This document shows, piece after piece, positions 8,383-18,705 of a stretch of 64,000 nucleotides of DNA. The translations under genes and the position numbers were made by a program. The stretch comes from Lactobacillus apis (GTDB taxonomy: Bacteria; Bacillota; Bacilli; Lactobacillales; Lactobacillaceae): positions 483,285 through 547,284 of the forward strand of contig NZ_PDKP01000001.1 in assembly GCF_002837055.1 (NCBI RefSeq), in the 5' to 3' direction. The notes below the pieces were generated by a model. It searched no databases. It saw nothing but the letters and a program-made list of their open reading frames with translations, and had not been told where the DNA came from. Position 1 is the first letter of the stretch. Every line of letters starts with the position of its first letter.

Positions 8383-8438
8383 ACTGTATCACATTTCTAA
8401 TACACTGTAATAATACCGCAGTTTATATGTTAGTGCAA
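8383..8438 (-). promoter_or_regulatory. Promoter with GntR operator copy 1
   Basis: Minus-strand -35 TTGCAC (8433-8438), spacer 17 and -10 TATTAT (8410-8415). The element 8383-8415 covers the -10 and start point and includes the inverted halves GTATTA and TGATAC. It is shared with 6368-6400. Confidence 0.75.
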
Positions 8439-8561
8439 TCTTTTTTATTTCTTCCTAATAAATACTTCTAAAAAGCAATTTTATGTTCTTATTGATCGTT
8501 TATAAGAGTCTTATTATTTTTTCAGTGTTCCACGGCTCTGCATTTTTACTTAATTTCAAGC

Positions 8562-8610
8562 AAAAAAGCCGATTAACTCATTAATAGCAACGTTTTAATC
8601 GGCATTTTTT
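8562..8610. terminator. Hairpin with A/T tracts, bidirectional terminator
   Basis: GCCGATTAA (8568-8576) pairs with TTAATCGGC (8595-8603), flanked by AAAAAA and TTTTTT. It lies in the 370-base spacer between pepT and the repressor gene, more than 120 bases from either neighbour's coding end, so which transcript it stops is unclear. Apart from this hairpin, the pepT terminator and the operator-promoter, I see nothing in the spacer. Confidence 0.65.
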
Positions 8611-8672
8611 GATTATTAGAGTAGATGTGCATAATTAAGCCGGTATTACCCAACAGTAATTATCATTGATAT

Positions 8673-8717
8673 AAAAGCACTTATCTCATTTAAGTTAATT
8701 TTAGAGAAAGTGCTTTT
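8673..8717 (-). terminator. pepT terminator
   Basis: AAAAGCACTT and AAGTGCTTTT form a 10-pair stem with inner CTC/GAG pairs. In the minus direction it is followed by TTTTATAT, 19 bases after the pepT stop. Confidence 0.7.
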
Positions 8718-8735
8718 CTAACCTTTTTTGTTTCA

Positions 8736-9980
8736 CTATTTATTATTTGTTGCGTTCATTTCGACCATTCTGATCATAACGTCAACTGCTTTGTACATTG
8801 ATTCTAAAACAGTGTATTCGTAACGACCATGCATGTTTTCCTGACCTGAGAATAGGTTTGGACATGGTAAACCACGATAAGTCAGTTGACTACCGTCTGT
8901 ACCACCTCTAATTGGATCCTCGTCGATTTCGGTCAATCCTTCTTTACGATATGCATCTCTTGCTAAGTTAACAACATCCATGTGTTTTTCAAGCTCATCT
9001 GCCATGTTGTAATATTGATCTCTCATTGTTAATTTGATTCGCTCAGTACCAAATTCATCATTCATTTTAGTGACAATGTCTTTAACCAAGTTTTTACGAC
9101 GCTCAAGACCATCACGTTCAAAGTCACGGACAATGTACTCAAGGTATGCATTATCAACGGTTCCCTGGAAATCAGTTAAATGGAAGAAGCCTTGTCGTCC
9201 ATCAGTTTTTTCTGGTACTTCGTCTGCTGGAAGTTGATTTTGGAAGTTAATACCTACTTGAATTGCACTGATCATCTGGTTTTTAGCAACTGATGGGTGA
9301 ACGTTTACTCCTTGAATGTTAAGTGTAAATGTTGCTGCTGAGAAAGTTCCCCAGTCAAGCTTACCTGGAGCAGCCCCATCAAGTGTATACCCGAAGTCTG
9401 CACCAAACTCATCAATGTCAAAGTGAGGCGCACCAGTACCAATTTCTTCATCAGGTGTAAAGGCCAAACGAATTTTTCCATGCTTGACTTCTGGATGATT
9501 CATCAAATATTCAGCTAGAGTTACTACTTCACTGACACCACACTTATCATCTCCACCTAACAATGTATCACCTGATGTAGTAATAAGCGTTTTACCGGCA
9601 TATTTTTTGAGGCTAGGAAAAACCTCAGGATCCAAGTAAAAATCAGAATCACCTAATTGAATTTTTGATTTACCATCATAGTTTTCATGGACTTGTGGGC
9701 GAACATTTTCCGCATTGAAATCTGCCGTATCACAATGTGCTAGAAAACCCATTACTGGAACTTCATAATCAATATTTGAAGGAATTTCAGCGATTACACA
9801 GCCAGATTTTTGGTTGTAATGTACATCACTTAGGCCCAAATCCTCTAAATCCTTCATTACAACTTCTTTTTGGAAGTCTTCTTGACGCTTAGTGGATGGA
9901 AAACGATCTGAGTGCTCATCCGAACGCGAGTTAACTTTTACATATTTTAAAAATCTGGGTAATAAATTTGGGTATTCCAT
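8736..9980 (-). CDS. pepT: Peptidase T (tripeptide aminopeptidase)
   Basis: Zinc metallopeptidase of family M20B that removes the N-terminal residue of tripeptides in the cytosol. The 414-residue length is normal. Visible metal-site motifs are GFLAHCDTAD (His/Asp), LLGGDDKCGVSE (bridging Asp), TPDEEIGTG (catalytic Glu pair) and LDGAAPG, with HGRYEYTVLESM at the C-terminus. AAAGGAG precedes the ATG. It stands downstream of the trmK-NIF3 pair with a 14-base gap, so it may be cotranscribed with them. Confidence 0.96.
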   Translation of the reverse strand: MEYPNLLPRFLKYVKVNSRSDEHSDRFPSTKRQEDFQKEVVMKDLEDLGLSDVHYNQKSGCVIAEIPSNIDYEVPVMGFLAHCDTADFNAENVRPQVHENYDGKSKIQLGDSDFYLDPEVFPSLKKYAGKTLITTSGDTLLGGDDKCGVSEVVTLAEYLMNHPEVKHGKIRLAFTPDEEIGTGAPHFDIDEFGADFGYTLDGAAPGKLDWGTFSAATFTLNIQGVNVHPSVAKNQMISAIQVGINFQNQLPADEVPEKTDGRQGFFHLTDFQGTVDNAYLEYIVRDFERDGLERRKNLVKDIVTKMNDEFGTERIKLTMRDQYYNMADELEKHMDVVNLARDAYRKEGLTEIDEDPIRGGTDGSQLTYRGLPCPNLFSGQENMHGRYEYTVLESMYKAVDVMIRMVEMNATNNK

Positions 9981-9994
9981 AAAAACTCCTTTAT

Positions 9995-10792
9995 TTAAAC
10001 TAAATCTTGGAACGGGTTAGTTGAAACGTGTGACTTAATGACATTAATATTCCAATTATTTTCTTCATTCCATTTAATTAACTTTTCATATATTTTATCC
10101 TTAAATAATTTTTCTGTATAGTGCCCAGGATCAATTACTGTTATTCCTGAAGAAATCATATCGTGACCAGTATGATAATAAACGTCTCCGGTTACAAAGG
10201 CATCTATCTTTTCAGTAACTGCTTGGTGCCAGTACTTACCTCCATCTCCGCAAATAAGTGAAACAGTTGAAATTTGTTGCTGGTTATCAGCAGTAATCAA
10301 TCTAACCATTTTGATATTCATTTTCTCTTTTACATAATATGCAAAATCAATTGCAGAGAGCGGTTCAGGCAGCTTGCCTTTTCGTCCAATAGCAATGCCG
10401 TCACTATCTAGACAAAAAGGCTGTACATCAGTCAAACCTAATTCTTCTGCCTGCCAATCGCTAGACCCATCTTGAGCTTTATCAGAATTAGTATGAATTG
10501 AATAGACAGTAATGCCGTTAGCAATTATTTTGCCATACATTTCATTTTGTGGATCAGCAAAGTTTAAGTTAGGTGCAGGCCTAAACATTAAAGGATGATG
10601 GCTGATAATTAGATCAACATGCTCTTTTATTGCTTCTTCAACAACTTGTGGTCGAACATCTAATGTGGTCATAACCTTGGTAACTGGTTGCTCTAAAGAA
10701 CCAATTTGAATGCCAACAGGATCACCAGCACTTGCAATTTTTTCAGGAAAGAAATCGTTTAAAACTTTCACTAGGTCTTTAACTTTAGTCAT
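9995..10792 (-). CDS. NIF3/DUF34-family metal-binding protein (YqfO-like)
   Basis: 265 residues, the short form without the CutA-like insert. Typical motifs are DVRPQVVEEAI, DLIISHHPLMF (metal-binding His pair), YSIHTNSDKA and DVYYHTGHDM with VIDPGHYTE at the C-terminal metal site. Family members are annotated as GTP cyclohydrolase type 2 homologues, but the physiological role is unsettled. Its ATG overlaps the trmK stop by 8 bases, the conserved trmK-NIF3 pairing of Firmicutes. Confidence 0.9.
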   Translation of the reverse strand: MTKVKDLVKVLNDFFPEKIASAGDPVGIQIGSLEQPVTKVMTTLDVRPQVVEEAIKEHVDLIISHHPLMFRPAPNLNFADPQNEMYGKIIANGITVYSIHTNSDKAQDGSSDWQAEELGLTDVQPFCLDSDGIAIGRKGKLPEPLSAIDFAYYVKEKMNIKMVRLITADNQQQISTVSLICGDGGKYWHQAVTEKIDAFVTGDVYYHTGHDMISSGITVIDPGHYTEKLFKDKIYEKLIKWNEENNWNINVIKSHVSTNPFQDLV

Positions 10793-11471
10793 TTAGTTCT
10801 CCTTTGATCATTTCAATCTGTTCTTGAACCTGTTTGATATGAGACATATCTTTATTTTTTGCCTTATTTAAATTAACTAACAAATTTTGTTGGTACTTTA
10901 GCTGCCCCATCCATTTATTAGTAAAAGTCTGATTTTTAGTCTTAATTAAGATTGGACCAAAATATAATTCTTTTTCAGTTAATGGGATATTTGATTCAGT
11001 TTTTTTAGCCTTAATCAGTTCATATATATGACCGGCTTCAGCCACAATTTGTTCATCGACAATCTGATAGCTGTGCTGCATCAACCATTTACGAACACCA
11101 TATTCTCCAACATTTGGTTCAAGAATTAAGGTGTCAAAACTCATTTTTTTGTTAACTAAGGCATCATTTAAAATCTGACTCATCAAGTTGCCGCCCATGC
11201 CAGCAATCACTACAGTATCAATGTTGTCTTTGGCTGAGATGGTTTCGAGTCCAGCGCCTAGACGAGTTTCTATTTTTCCTTCTAAGCCAGCCTCTTTAAT
11301 ATCCTGTTTTGCATTATCAAGCGGTCCTTTTCCAATATCACTAGCAATTGCAAAATTGACCTTGCCTGATTTGACCAATTCAATTGGTAAATATGCGTGA
11401 TCTGTACCAATATCTGCAATTCGCGCGTCTTGATCCACCATGGTTGCGAGTTTGTTTAAACGTAAATTCAC
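10785..11471 (-). CDS. trmK: tRNA (adenine-22-N1)-methyltransferase
   Basis: SAM methyltransferase making m1A22 in tRNA. The motif IADIGTDHAYLPIELV matches the TrmK SAM site and VIAGMGGNLM the catalytic region. A helical C-terminal coiled segment (QLKYQQNLLVNLNKAKN) is also typical. I chose the GTG at 11469-11471 (VNLRLNKL), with AGTAGG ahead, because it matches the usual family start. An in-frame ATG at 11505-11507 overlaps a probable promoter (TTGAAC ... TGCTAA), so it is less likely. Confidence 0.88.
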   Translation of the reverse strand: MNLRLNKLATMVDQDARIADIGTDHAYLPIELVKSGKVNFAIASDIGKGPLDNAKQDIKEAGLEGKIETRLGAGLETISAKDNIDTVVIAGMGGNLMSQILNDALVNKKMSFDTLILEPNVGEYGVRKWLMQHSYQIVDEQIVAEAGHIYELIKAKKTESNIPLTEKELYFGPILIKTKNQTFTNKWMGQLKYQQNLLVNLNKAKNKDMSHIKQVQEQIEMIKGELND

Positions 11472-11613
11472 TTTTCGACCTACTTTCCATGTATAAAATT
11501 TTAGCATACACTTACCGCTCTTTGTTCAAAATAGTTAGAAACCGCTGTATTTTTCACTGATAAAAGATTTATAATAAAAATATCGTAATTTTGTAATGAG
11601 AGGACTTTTTTGA

Positions 11614-11928
11614 ATGAATAAATCAGAGACTCATAAACTCAAGCCCTTTATTCGAGATCAGCTAAATAGAAAACTAATTCAGCCGGTAATGCCTACTTCG
11701 GTTAACGTCGCTGCACCTCCAGAAATTCTACAGCCTGATTTGTTCAGAAATAATATGCAGAGCACTGATAACGGAGCAGATTTAAGGGCAATTTGGACTA
11801 ATGTTCCTTTGAAAAAATCCGACCTGCCCACATCTAATACTGTAAAAGGAAAGATTATCAGTGACAGCAACAGCCAAACAATTAATATCAATGGCAAAAA
11901 CTTTCCATTTCATCCTTTTGGGAAGTAG
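11614..11928 (+). CDS. Unknown 104-residue protein
   Basis: Begins MNKSETHKLKPFIRDQLNRK behind AGAGGAC. The protein is hydrophilic and rich in Asn, Pro and Ser, with no membrane segment and no recognisable domain. The central part (PVMPTSVNVAAPPEILQPDL) looks unstructured and the end (TININGKNFPFHPFGK) short-stranded. It is divergent from trmK and is followed after 52 bases by a Nudix gene on the same strand. Coding is supported by the ribosome site and the absence of a competing gene. I do not recognise a family. Confidence 0.65.
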   Translation: MNKSETHKLKPFIRDQLNRKLIQPVMPTSVNVAAPPEILQPDLFRNNMQSTDNGADLRAIWTNVPLKKSDLPTSNTVKGKIISDSNSQTININGKNFPFHPFGK

Positions 11929-11980
11929 CTTTAAAGAACGCAAATTTAAGTAGTTTTAAAAAAGATGGAGGATTCTAAAT

Positions 11981-12421
11981 TTGGATCGAACAGAACCAGT
12001 TACTTTAACAAATATGTGTATGATTAAAAAAGGTGAACAAATTTTAGTCATTGATCGAAATGATCCCTCCTGGCCGGGTTTAACTTTTCCGGGTGGACAT
12101 GTTGAAGCACATGAGTCTTTTTATGATTCTGTTGTTCGTGAGGTTAAAGAAGAAACCAATCTCGACATTAAAAATCCACGTCTTAGTGGTATTAAGCAAT
12201 TTTTCGATGAAAACGATCATCGTTATTTAGTTTTTTTCTATATTGCTACAGAGTTTACAGGCACTGTAAAAGCTTCTCATGAAGGAAACTTAGTATGGAT
12301 GACGAAAGAAGAACTGCTAAATCATCAATTGGCCTATAATTTTGATCGTGACTTACTTATATACTTTAACGACGATATTGATGAGCATATCTTGGATGAT
12401 AGCCGAGATGAATTATTTTAA
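11981..12421 (+). CDS. Nudix hydrolase (8-oxo-dGTP diphosphatase-like)
   Basis: 146 residues. The Nudix box is GGHVEAHESFYDSVVREVKEE followed by TNL; the consensus Gly after EE is replaced by Asn, but the REVKEE core that binds magnesium is intact. The short N-terminal strand CMIKKGEQILVIDRND is typical of MutT/YtkD-like enzymes that hydrolyse oxidised nucleotides. Starts with TTG at 11981-11983 with GGAGGA eight bases before; no ATG lies near the family start. Ends before the terminator at 12466-12510. Confidence 0.88.
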   Translation: MDRTEPVTLTNMCMIKKGEQILVIDRNDPSWPGLTFPGGHVEAHESFYDSVVREVKEETNLDIKNPRLSGIKQFFDENDHRYLVFFYIATEFTGTVKASHEGNLVWMTKEELLNHQLAYNFDRDLLIYFNDDIDEHILDDSRDELF

Positions 12422-12465
12422 AGTGTAGACTGCTTCTAAAAGTTTGTTTTAGCTATTTTAGATAC

Positions 12466-12510
12466 AAAAAAAGCTTAATTCCATCCATTGAAATGAAACT
12501 AAGCTTTTAA
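12466..12510. terminator. Bidirectional terminator between Nudix gene and rpoD
   Basis: AAAAAAAGCTTA and TAAGCTTTT arms with inner CAT/ATG pairs. A tract on one side and T tract on the other, between convergent genes. Confidence 0.75.
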
Positions 12511-12519
12511 TTTATTATA

Positions 12520-13641
12520 TTAATCTAAGAAATCACGTAGTTGATTTGAACGACTCGGATGACGCAACTTACGCAGTGCTTTTGCTTCAATCTGTCTGAT
12601 TCGTTCTCTTGTGACACCAAAAACTTTACCAACTTCTTCAAGAGTTCTTGTGCGACCATCATCAAGACCAAAACGTAGGCGAAGAACATTTTCTTCACGA
12701 TCTGTTAAAGTGTCAAGTACCTCTTCTAGCTGCTCCTTGAGCATTTCATAAGAAGCATGTTGTTCAGGACTAGTTGCATCTTTGTCTTTAATAAAGTCAC
12801 CTAAATGAGAATCATCTTCTTCACCAATTGGTGTTTCCAAAGAAACAGGTTCTTGAGCAATTTTCAGTATGTCGCGCACTTTAGAAGTTGGCATATCCAT
12901 TTCAGCACCAATTTCTTCTGGAGTTGGCTCACGACCTAAGTCTTGCAACAATTGTCTTTGAATTCTAATCAGCTTATTGATTGTTTCAACCATATGAACT
13001 GGAATTCTAATTGTACGAGCCTGATCGGCAATTGCACGAGTGATGGCTTGACGAATCCACCAAGTAGCGTAAGTTGAAAACTTAAAGCCAAGACTGTAAT
13101 CAAACTTGTCGACGGCTTTCATTAAGCCCATGTTTCCTTCTTGAATTAAGTCAAGGAACGACATGCCACGACCAACATAGCGTTTTGCAATTGAGACAAC
13201 TAAACGTAAGTTAGCTTCAGCTAATTCTTGCTTAGCCTCTTCGTCGCCTTTTTCAATTCTCTTTGCAAGAGCAATTTCCTGATCTGCGTTAAGAAGTGGA
13301 ACACGTCCAATTTCCTTCAAATACATTCTTACTGGATCGTTCATCCTGACGCTTGAAGGGGCTGACATATCTTTTAGTTCAGCCTTTTCAACATCTTTTT
13401 GCTTCTTCAAAGCTAGTTTGGATGGATCACCATTTTCATCAACTATACTGATGCCATTGTCTTCAAACTCTTGAACTAATTGATCGACTGCTTTTCCCTC
13501 TAAATCATAGGGCTTAACCAAACGATTAACAAATTCAGTTTCAGTAATTGATTTATCTTTCTTAACCGCTTTAACAACCTCTTGTACTACTTTATCTAAA
13601 GATGGTTGTTCTTTTTCGCTAGTGCTTTTCTTTTCTGTCAC
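12520..13641 (-). CDS. rpoD: RNA polymerase housekeeping sigma factor SigA/RpoD
   Basis: 373 residues. A lysine/acid-rich N-terminal region leads to region 1.2 ([16 protein letters not shown]), region 2 ([27 protein letters not shown], and [15 protein letters not shown] for -10 recognition), region 3 and region 4 ([22 protein letters not shown], helix-turn-helix for the -35). It starts with GTG whose first base is the last base of the dnaG stop TAG, with AGGGGGG upstream, so translation is coupled. It is the last gene of the glyQ-glyS-dnaG-rpoD run. Confidence 0.97.
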   Translation of the reverse strand: MTEKKSTSEKEQPSLDKVVQEVVKAVKKDKSITETEFVNRLVKPYDLEGKAVDQLVQEFEDNGISIVDENGDPSKLALKKQKDVEKAELKDMSAPSSVRMNDPVRMYLKEIGRVPLLNADQEIALAKRIEKGDEEAKQELAEANLRLVVSIAKRYVGRGMSFLDLIQEGNMGLMKAVDKFDYSLGFKFSTYATWWIRQAITRAIADQARTIRIPVHMVETINKLIRIQRQLLQDLGREPTPEEIGAEMDMPTSKVRDILKIAQEPVSLETPIGEEDDSHLGDFIKDKDATSPEQHASYEMLKEQLEEVLDTLTDREENVLRLRFGLDDGRTRTLEEVGKVFGVTRERIRQIEAKALRKLRHPSRSNQLRDFLD

Positions 13642-15464
13642 TATAAAGCCCCCCTCTGCCCTTGAATTCTCTTTAACTGTAAAATTTGTTGCGTAATGGA
13701 CATTATTTTGTCCGTATCCATAGTTCTCTTTGCATCTTGAAGTTCATTCATCAACTTATTCAGTTGTTTGTCAACTTGACGCATTTCTAAAGCATAGATT
13801 TGTTCACAAATCTCACGGTCTGAAAAATCCTGCGGCATATCTGCCATTTCGGCATTAACTATTATACCTTGAAGTTGTTCAGGAATAAAATTTAAAAAAC
13901 TATTTACTGTCGGTTTTTCATGAGTTTCGCTGAAATTTAACCATAATTCCGCTAATTTTTGATAATCGGAATCAGGAAATAAGAACTTGTTCTGCAAAAG
14001 ATAATCGCGAGCATGCTCCGAATGAATGAATAAGTACAATAGCCTTGTTTGGACTGGATCATTCTTAATAGCAATATCTTGATGATACTCTGGTGCTGGA
14101 CCGTCATTTTGTTGAAATTCTGCTTCATTTGGAATTTGTCCGCCTGTATGTTGCTTAGCAGTATTAAATTGACGACGATATTTTAGCAAATTCACTTTTA
14201 ATGAATCTTTAGAAACATTCTGCTGCTGAGCAATTCTATCCAGATATAAATCTTGTTCAACTGGATTTGAGAGCTGCGCAATTTCTTGCATAGCTTCGTC
14301 AAGATATGCAAGCTTCTGGCGATCATTATCTAAGTTATATTTCTTAGCAAGTCGCTTTAAGAAAAAGTCAGTCGGTGTTAATGCGCCTTTGATCTGTTCT
14401 TGATATTTCTCAACGCCATATTTTTGAACATATTCATCAGGATCAAGTTTTTCTGGTAGGACAACGACACCCAAGTCAAAACCTCCAGCTTTATTAAACA
14501 GTTTAACTGCCCGTTCTTCTGCATGCACTCCTGGATCATCACCATCATAATTAATAATGATATTCTTAGTGATTCGTTTCAACATGTAAACTTGTTGGTC
14601 AGTTAAGCTTGTACCCATTGACGCAATACCTGACTTTACACCAGCTTTATATGCTGCAATTACGTCCATGTATCCTTCATACAAAACTAAGTGATTTTCG
14701 GATCTAGCCGCCTTTTTCGCCTCTGAGAAATGAAATAGAACTTGTGATTTCTCAAAAACTTTTGTCTCAGGACTATTGATATACTTTGCCTCAGTTTTAT
14801 CCGTTGATAACCGCCTGCCTGAAAAGCCTACTGCATAGTCGCCCTCATTTGTAAGAGTAAACATTAATCGATCTCTAAAGCGATCGAACATCTCACCACT
14901 TTTAGACTGAACAAATAAACCACTTGCTAATAAATCTTCATCGCGATAGTCCTTACCACGTAAATATGTTAAGAGAAGATTATTCTGTTTCGGTGCGTAC
15001 CCGATACGAAAATGATTTAAAATCTCATCACTCAAGTCTCTTTCACGTGCATATTCAAGACCACGTTTACCAGCATTAGTTGAAATTAAGACCCGATGAT
15101 AAAAATCAGCAGCTTCCTCATTTATTTTAATTAAAATATTGGAATATTTTGGCTTTTGTTGACCATATTCACCAATTTCAATATGTGCAAAATCAGCAAC
15201 CTTTTGCACGCTTTCCGGAAAAGTTAAATTTTCTTTTTCCATTAAGAAGGTAAAAACATTGCCGCCTTTACCACAACCAAAGCACTTGAAGAATTGTTTT
15301 CCTTCATTGACTGTAAAGGAAGGTGTTTTTTCTTCGTGGAATGGGCAAAGACCAATATAATCTTTTCCCTTTTTTTCTAGTGAAACGTATTGACTGATGA
15401 CATTAACAATATTGACGTTCTCACGTACCTTGCTAATCGTCTCTTCAGGTATCAATCCAGCCAT
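13641..15464 (-). CDS. dnaG: DNA primase
   Basis: 607 residues. The N-terminal zinc ribbon is [11 protein letters not shown] ... [11 protein letters not shown] (CHC2). Then come the catalytic core with [10 protein letters not shown] (TOPRIM acidic residue) and INYDGDDPG, and a C-terminal helicase-binding region (about residues 440-607) rich in Gln. Makes RNA primers at the replication fork. AGGTG precedes the ATG. The 21-base gap from glyS and the absence of a terminator put it in the T-box-led operon; dnaG-rpoD is the classical macromolecular synthesis pair. Confidence 0.97.
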   Translation of the reverse strand: MAGLIPEETISKVRENVNIVNVISQYVSLEKKGKDYIGLCPFHEEKTPSFTVNEGKQFFKCFGCGKGGNVFTFLMEKENLTFPESVQKVADFAHIEIGEYGQQKPKYSNILIKINEEAADFYHRVLISTNAGKRGLEYARERDLSDEILNHFRIGYAPKQNNLLLTYLRGKDYRDEDLLASGLFVQSKSGEMFDRFRDRLMFTLTNEGDYAVGFSGRRLSTDKTEAKYINSPETKVFEKSQVLFHFSEAKKAARSENHLVLYEGYMDVIAAYKAGVKSGIASMGTSLTDQQVYMLKRITKNIIINYDGDDPGVHAEERAVKLFNKAGGFDLGVVVLPEKLDPDEYVQKYGVEKYQEQIKGALTPTDFFLKRLAKKYNLDNDRQKLAYLDEAMQEIAQLSNPVEQDLYLDRIAQQQNVSKDSLKVNLLKYRRQFNTAKQHTGGQIPNEAEFQQNDGPAPEYHQDIAIKNDPVQTRLLYLFIHSEHARDYLLQNKFLFPDSDYQKLAELWLNFSETHEKPTVNSFLNFIPEQLQGIIVNAEMADMPQDFSDREICEQIYALEMRQVDKQLNKLMNELQDAKRTMDTDKIMSITQQILQLKRIQGQRGAL

Positions 15465-15485
15465 CTTTTCACCTACTTTGATAAA

Positions 15486-17555
15486 TTATTTAATGACTAA
15501 CTTACTTAAGTCACCTAAATGTTCAGCAAGTTGTGCCACTGCACCTAATTGATTTAATCGGTTATTCTTAATTGCTTCATCCTTATCCAAAATCATATTG
15601 TTTTCAAAGTAGAAATTGATAACTGGTTGCAATTTAACAAAACCATCATAAAGCTGCGTTAAATCAGTTAAGTCTTGCAAATTGTTCACACCAGAGTAAA
15701 GTTCTTTTTCACTCTCGTTAACAAACAAGTCTGGATTAACGACATTATTTCCTTTATGCTTAGCCTTTTTCAAAATATTATTGATTCTAATTAGACTTTC
15801 AACAACAGGTCTAAACTGTTCATCATCATGATGTAGCTGCAAGACATTGGCCGCTGCCAAAATTTGAATTGGATCCTGTTGACTTGATGCAAGCACTGCA
15901 TCGATAATGTCATATTTGTAATTGTTTTTAGTCAGATACTGGTTAATCCGGTCACGGATAAAAGATGCAATTTCTGCTTCTTTTTCATCCGACTTAGGTA
16001 ATTTAGCTGGTGTTTTTCCATTCAATGCAGAAACAAGTTCAGGCAAAACTTTATTGAAGGCTAATGACCACTTTTGATTAATTAAAATACGTACAATTCC
16101 ATAGGCGTAACGACGTAAGGCGTAAGGATCATTAGATGAAGTTGGAATCATATCTACAGCAAAGAAAGTGATGATTGTATCAAGTTTGTCAGCAACTGAA
16201 AGTAATGAACCTACTACAGTTTGTGGCAACTCACCTTCTGAAGTGGTTGGCATGTAATGTTCTTTGATTGCAACCGCAACATCATCTTTTTCACCGGCAA
16301 GTTTTGCATAGTGCATACCCATTACACCTTGTAATTCAGCAAATTCACCAACCATTTGAGTTACAAGATCAAATTTATACAATTCACTAGCACGATCAAA
16401 GTCCTTGATAGTTTGTTCATCAAGATTCCATTGTTTTGCGAGGTAGTCACCAATTATACGTACACGTTCCATTTTTTCAGACATAGAACCAATTTTGTCA
16501 TGGAAAGAAACATTCTTAAGCTTGTCAACAAAATGACTAAGAGGATATTTACGGTCTTCATCGTAGAAAAATTGTGCGTCATCTAATCTAGCAACTAAAA
16601 CTTTTTCGTTCCCGGAAATAACATTCTCTAAGTAATCCTTATTTCCATTTCGTACAGAAATAAAATGATTAATTAATTGGTTATCTTGATTATAAACTTC
16701 AAAGTAACGTTGGTTATCCTTCATTGAAGTAATTAATACTTCTTGAGGCATTTCAAGATACTTTTTATCAAAGGAGCCAGCAAAGACAGTTGGATATTCA
16801 ACCAAATTGGTTACTTCTTCAAGTAAGTTAGCATCCATCTTGATTTTCCAATTGTTTTGTTTAACCAGCTCATTCATTTGATCAACTATCATTTCTTTAC
16901 GCTTTTTAGCGTCAGCAATGACAAATTGATCTCTTAAAGCATCTTCATAATCATCGGCATTGGCTAAAACAACTGAATCACCTAAAAAGCGGTGACCTTC
17001 AGTCTTTCGACCTGCAGTGATATCAAGAATTTGAACAGGAACGACCTCATTGCCAAGCAAAGAAACCAACCAGTGAATTGGTCGAACAAATTCAAAGTCA
17101 TTTGAACCGCCCCAACGCATTTTAGTTGGGAAAGTCATTGCCTTAATAATGTCACTCATACCTAAAAGAATGTCAGTAGCTTTCTTACCTTCTTTTTGGA
17201 CGTGGACATATGCATATTCTGTCCCTTTTAGTTCTTCAAAGTAAATATCATCAGTAGTCATATTTTGACCACGAACGAAACCTTGAGCTGCCTTGGTCCA
17301 ATTTTTATCTTGATCCAAAGCAATTTTCTTAGCAGGTCCCTTTTTTATTTCATCAATATCTTCTTGCTTTTCAGCCAAATCCTCAACCAAAATAGTTAAT
17401 CGACGTGGTGTAGAAAAAGTTTTGATATCCTTAAACTTTAAGCCATTTTCTTTCAAGAACTTTTGAGTTCTGTCAGCAAGTTGTTTAACGCTTTTTGCAA
17501 CAACGTGTGCTGGCATTTCTTCTGTTCCAATTTCAAATAAATAGTCTTTAGTCAT
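15486..17555 (-). CDS. glyS: Glycyl-tRNA synthetase beta subunit
   Basis: About 689 residues, beginning [19 protein letters not shown], the conserved start of GlyS. The length fits the beta chain of the alpha2beta2 bacterial enzyme, which binds tRNA-Gly. HD-like and anticodon-binding parts follow ([38 protein letters not shown]). I use the ATG at 17553-17555, two codons inside a TTG alternative. It overlaps the glyQ stop by 8 bases, so subunit synthesis is coupled. Confidence 0.97.
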   Translation of the reverse strand: MTKDYLFEIGTEEMPAHVVAKSVKQLADRTQKFLKENGLKFKDIKTFSTPRRLTILVEDLAEKQEDIDEIKKGPAKKIALDQDKNWTKAAQGFVRGQNMTTDDIYFEELKGTEYAYVHVQKEGKKATDILLGMSDIIKAMTFPTKMRWGGSNDFEFVRPIHWLVSLLGNEVVPVQILDITAGRKTEGHRFLGDSVVLANADDYEDALRDQFVIADAKKRKEMIVDQMNELVKQNNWKIKMDANLLEEVTNLVEYPTVFAGSFDKKYLEMPQEVLITSMKDNQRYFEVYNQDNQLINHFISVRNGNKDYLENVISGNEKVLVARLDDAQFFYDEDRKYPLSHFVDKLKNVSFHDKIGSMSEKMERVRIIGDYLAKQWNLDEQTIKDFDRASELYKFDLVTQMVGEFAELQGVMGMHYAKLAGEKDDVAVAIKEHYMPTTSEGELPQTVVGSLLSVADKLDTIITFFAVDMIPTSSNDPYALRRYAYGIVRILINQKWSLAFNKVLPELVSALNGKTPAKLPKSDEKEAEIASFIRDRINQYLTKNNYKYDIIDAVLASSQQDPIQILAAANVLQLHHDDEQFRPVVESLIRINNILKKAKHKGNNVVNPDLFVNESEKELYSGVNNLQDLTDLTQLYDGFVKLQPVINFYFENNMILDKDEAIKNNRLNQLGAVAQLAEHLGDLSKLVIK

Positions 17556-18465
17556 TTTCAAGCCCCGCTTTCTTGTCTTCTGCGCTTTTCAGTAAAGGGA
17601 AGCCTCTTTTTTCTCGTTCTTCAACAAAGCATACAGCCACTTCATGGGCCATATTTCTAATTCTAGCTAAATATCCTGCACGTTCTGTAACAGAGACTGC
17701 TCCCCGAGCGTCTAGCAAATTAAAGGTATGTGAGCACTTCAAAATATAGTCGTAAGCTGGTTGAACTAGATTTAACTTGATTAGTTCTTTCGCTGTTCTT
17801 TCGTATACGTCAAAGAACTTCAACAAGTCATCTTGATTAGATTCTTCAAAAGCATATTTAGAGTTTTCGTATTCTGCTTCTTTAAAGATGTCACGATATA
17901 AAACGCCATTTCCCCATTCCAAGTCAAAAACGGAGTTTACATCTTGGATATAGGAAGCAAGTCGTTCAACACCATATGTAATTTCGCTCATAGTTGGTTT
18001 AACATCAAGTTCACCAACAGTTTGGAAATAAGTAAATTGACTTACTTCCATTCCGTCAAGCCAGACTTCCCAACCAACACCAGCACAACCCATTGATGGG
18101 TTTTCCCAGTTATCTTCAACAAAACGAATATCATGCTCTAAGGGATTGATACCCAAAACCTTAAGACTATCTAAGTAGTATTGCTGAATTTGGTCAGGAG
18201 CAGGTTTAATAACTACCTGAAATTGGTGGTGTTGAAATAAACGATTAGGATTGTCACCATAGCGTCCATCAGCGGGACGTCTAGAAGGCTCAACATAACA
18301 TGCGGCCCATGGTTCAGGTCCAACAGCCCTTAAAAAAGTATATGGACTCATGGTACCAGCACCTTTTTCAACATCGTAAGATGGCATTACCATACATCCC
18401 TTAGAAGACCAAAACTCTTCTAATTTAAAAATCATGTCTTGAATTGTTATTTTTTTCTGTGCCAT
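17548..18465 (-). CDS. glyQ: Glycyl-tRNA synthetase alpha subunit
   Basis: Class II catalytic subunit, 305 residues. It starts [19 protein letters not shown] behind GGGAGGAAG; the upstream extension to 18516 runs into the T-box terminator and is not used. Motifs include [15 protein letters not shown] and [18 protein letters not shown], conserved in GlyQ. It is the first gene of the glyQ-glyS-dnaG-rpoD run and is controlled by the glycine T-box at 18491-18660. Confidence 0.97.
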   Translation of the reverse strand: MAQKKITIQDMIFKLEEFWSSKGCMVMPSYDVEKGAGTMSPYTFLRAVGPEPWAACYVEPSRRPADGRYGDNPNRLFQHHQFQVVIKPAPDQIQQYYLDSLKVLGINPLEHDIRFVEDNWENPSMGCAGVGWEVWLDGMEVSQFTYFQTVGELDVKPTMSEITYGVERLASYIQDVNSVFDLEWGNGVLYRDIFKEAEYENSKYAFEESNQDDLLKFFDVYERTAKELIKLNLVQPAYDYILKCSHTFNLLDARGAVSVTERAGYLARIRNMAHEVAVCFVEEREKRGFPLLKSAEDKKAGLEND

Positions 18466-18490
18466 TTTTCTTCCTCCCTGCATCAGGCCA

Positions 18491-18660
18491 TAAAAAAAGC
18501 CTATGCAACACTGCATAGGGACGATTTATCGCGGTTCCACCCTAATTCAGGGATATTTCCCTGCTCTTAATTAGTTTGACTAGAGGTGCCGTTTCCCAGA
18601 TGTCCTTCCACTATCTAACATTCGCTTTTGCTGGTACTTTTTTTAATCCTCATCTTCGTC
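18491..18660 (-). promoter_or_regulatory. Glycine T-box riboswitch leader of glyQS
   Basis: The minus-strand T-box sequence AGGGTGGAACCGCG lies at 18530-18543, followed by a terminator hairpin (CCTATGCA / TGCATAGG, then TTTTTTT, 18491-18520). Stem I runs from GACGAAG (18654-18660). In GGGAAACGGCACC the triplet GGC (18588-18590) is the expected glycine specifier. Uncharged tRNA-Gly would favour the antiterminator and switch on the operon. Confidence 0.92.
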
Positions 18661-18673
18661 AAAATACAATAGT

Positions 18674-18702
18674 ATTTTACCATAATCATATTTTAATCTA
18701 AA
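18674..18702 (-). promoter_or_regulatory. glyQS operon promoter
   Basis: Minus-strand -35 TTTAGA (18697-18702), 17-base spacer and extended -10 TGG-TAAAAT (18674-18679), just after the recO stop and just before the T-box Stem I. Confidence 0.65.
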
Positions 18703-18705
18703 GGA

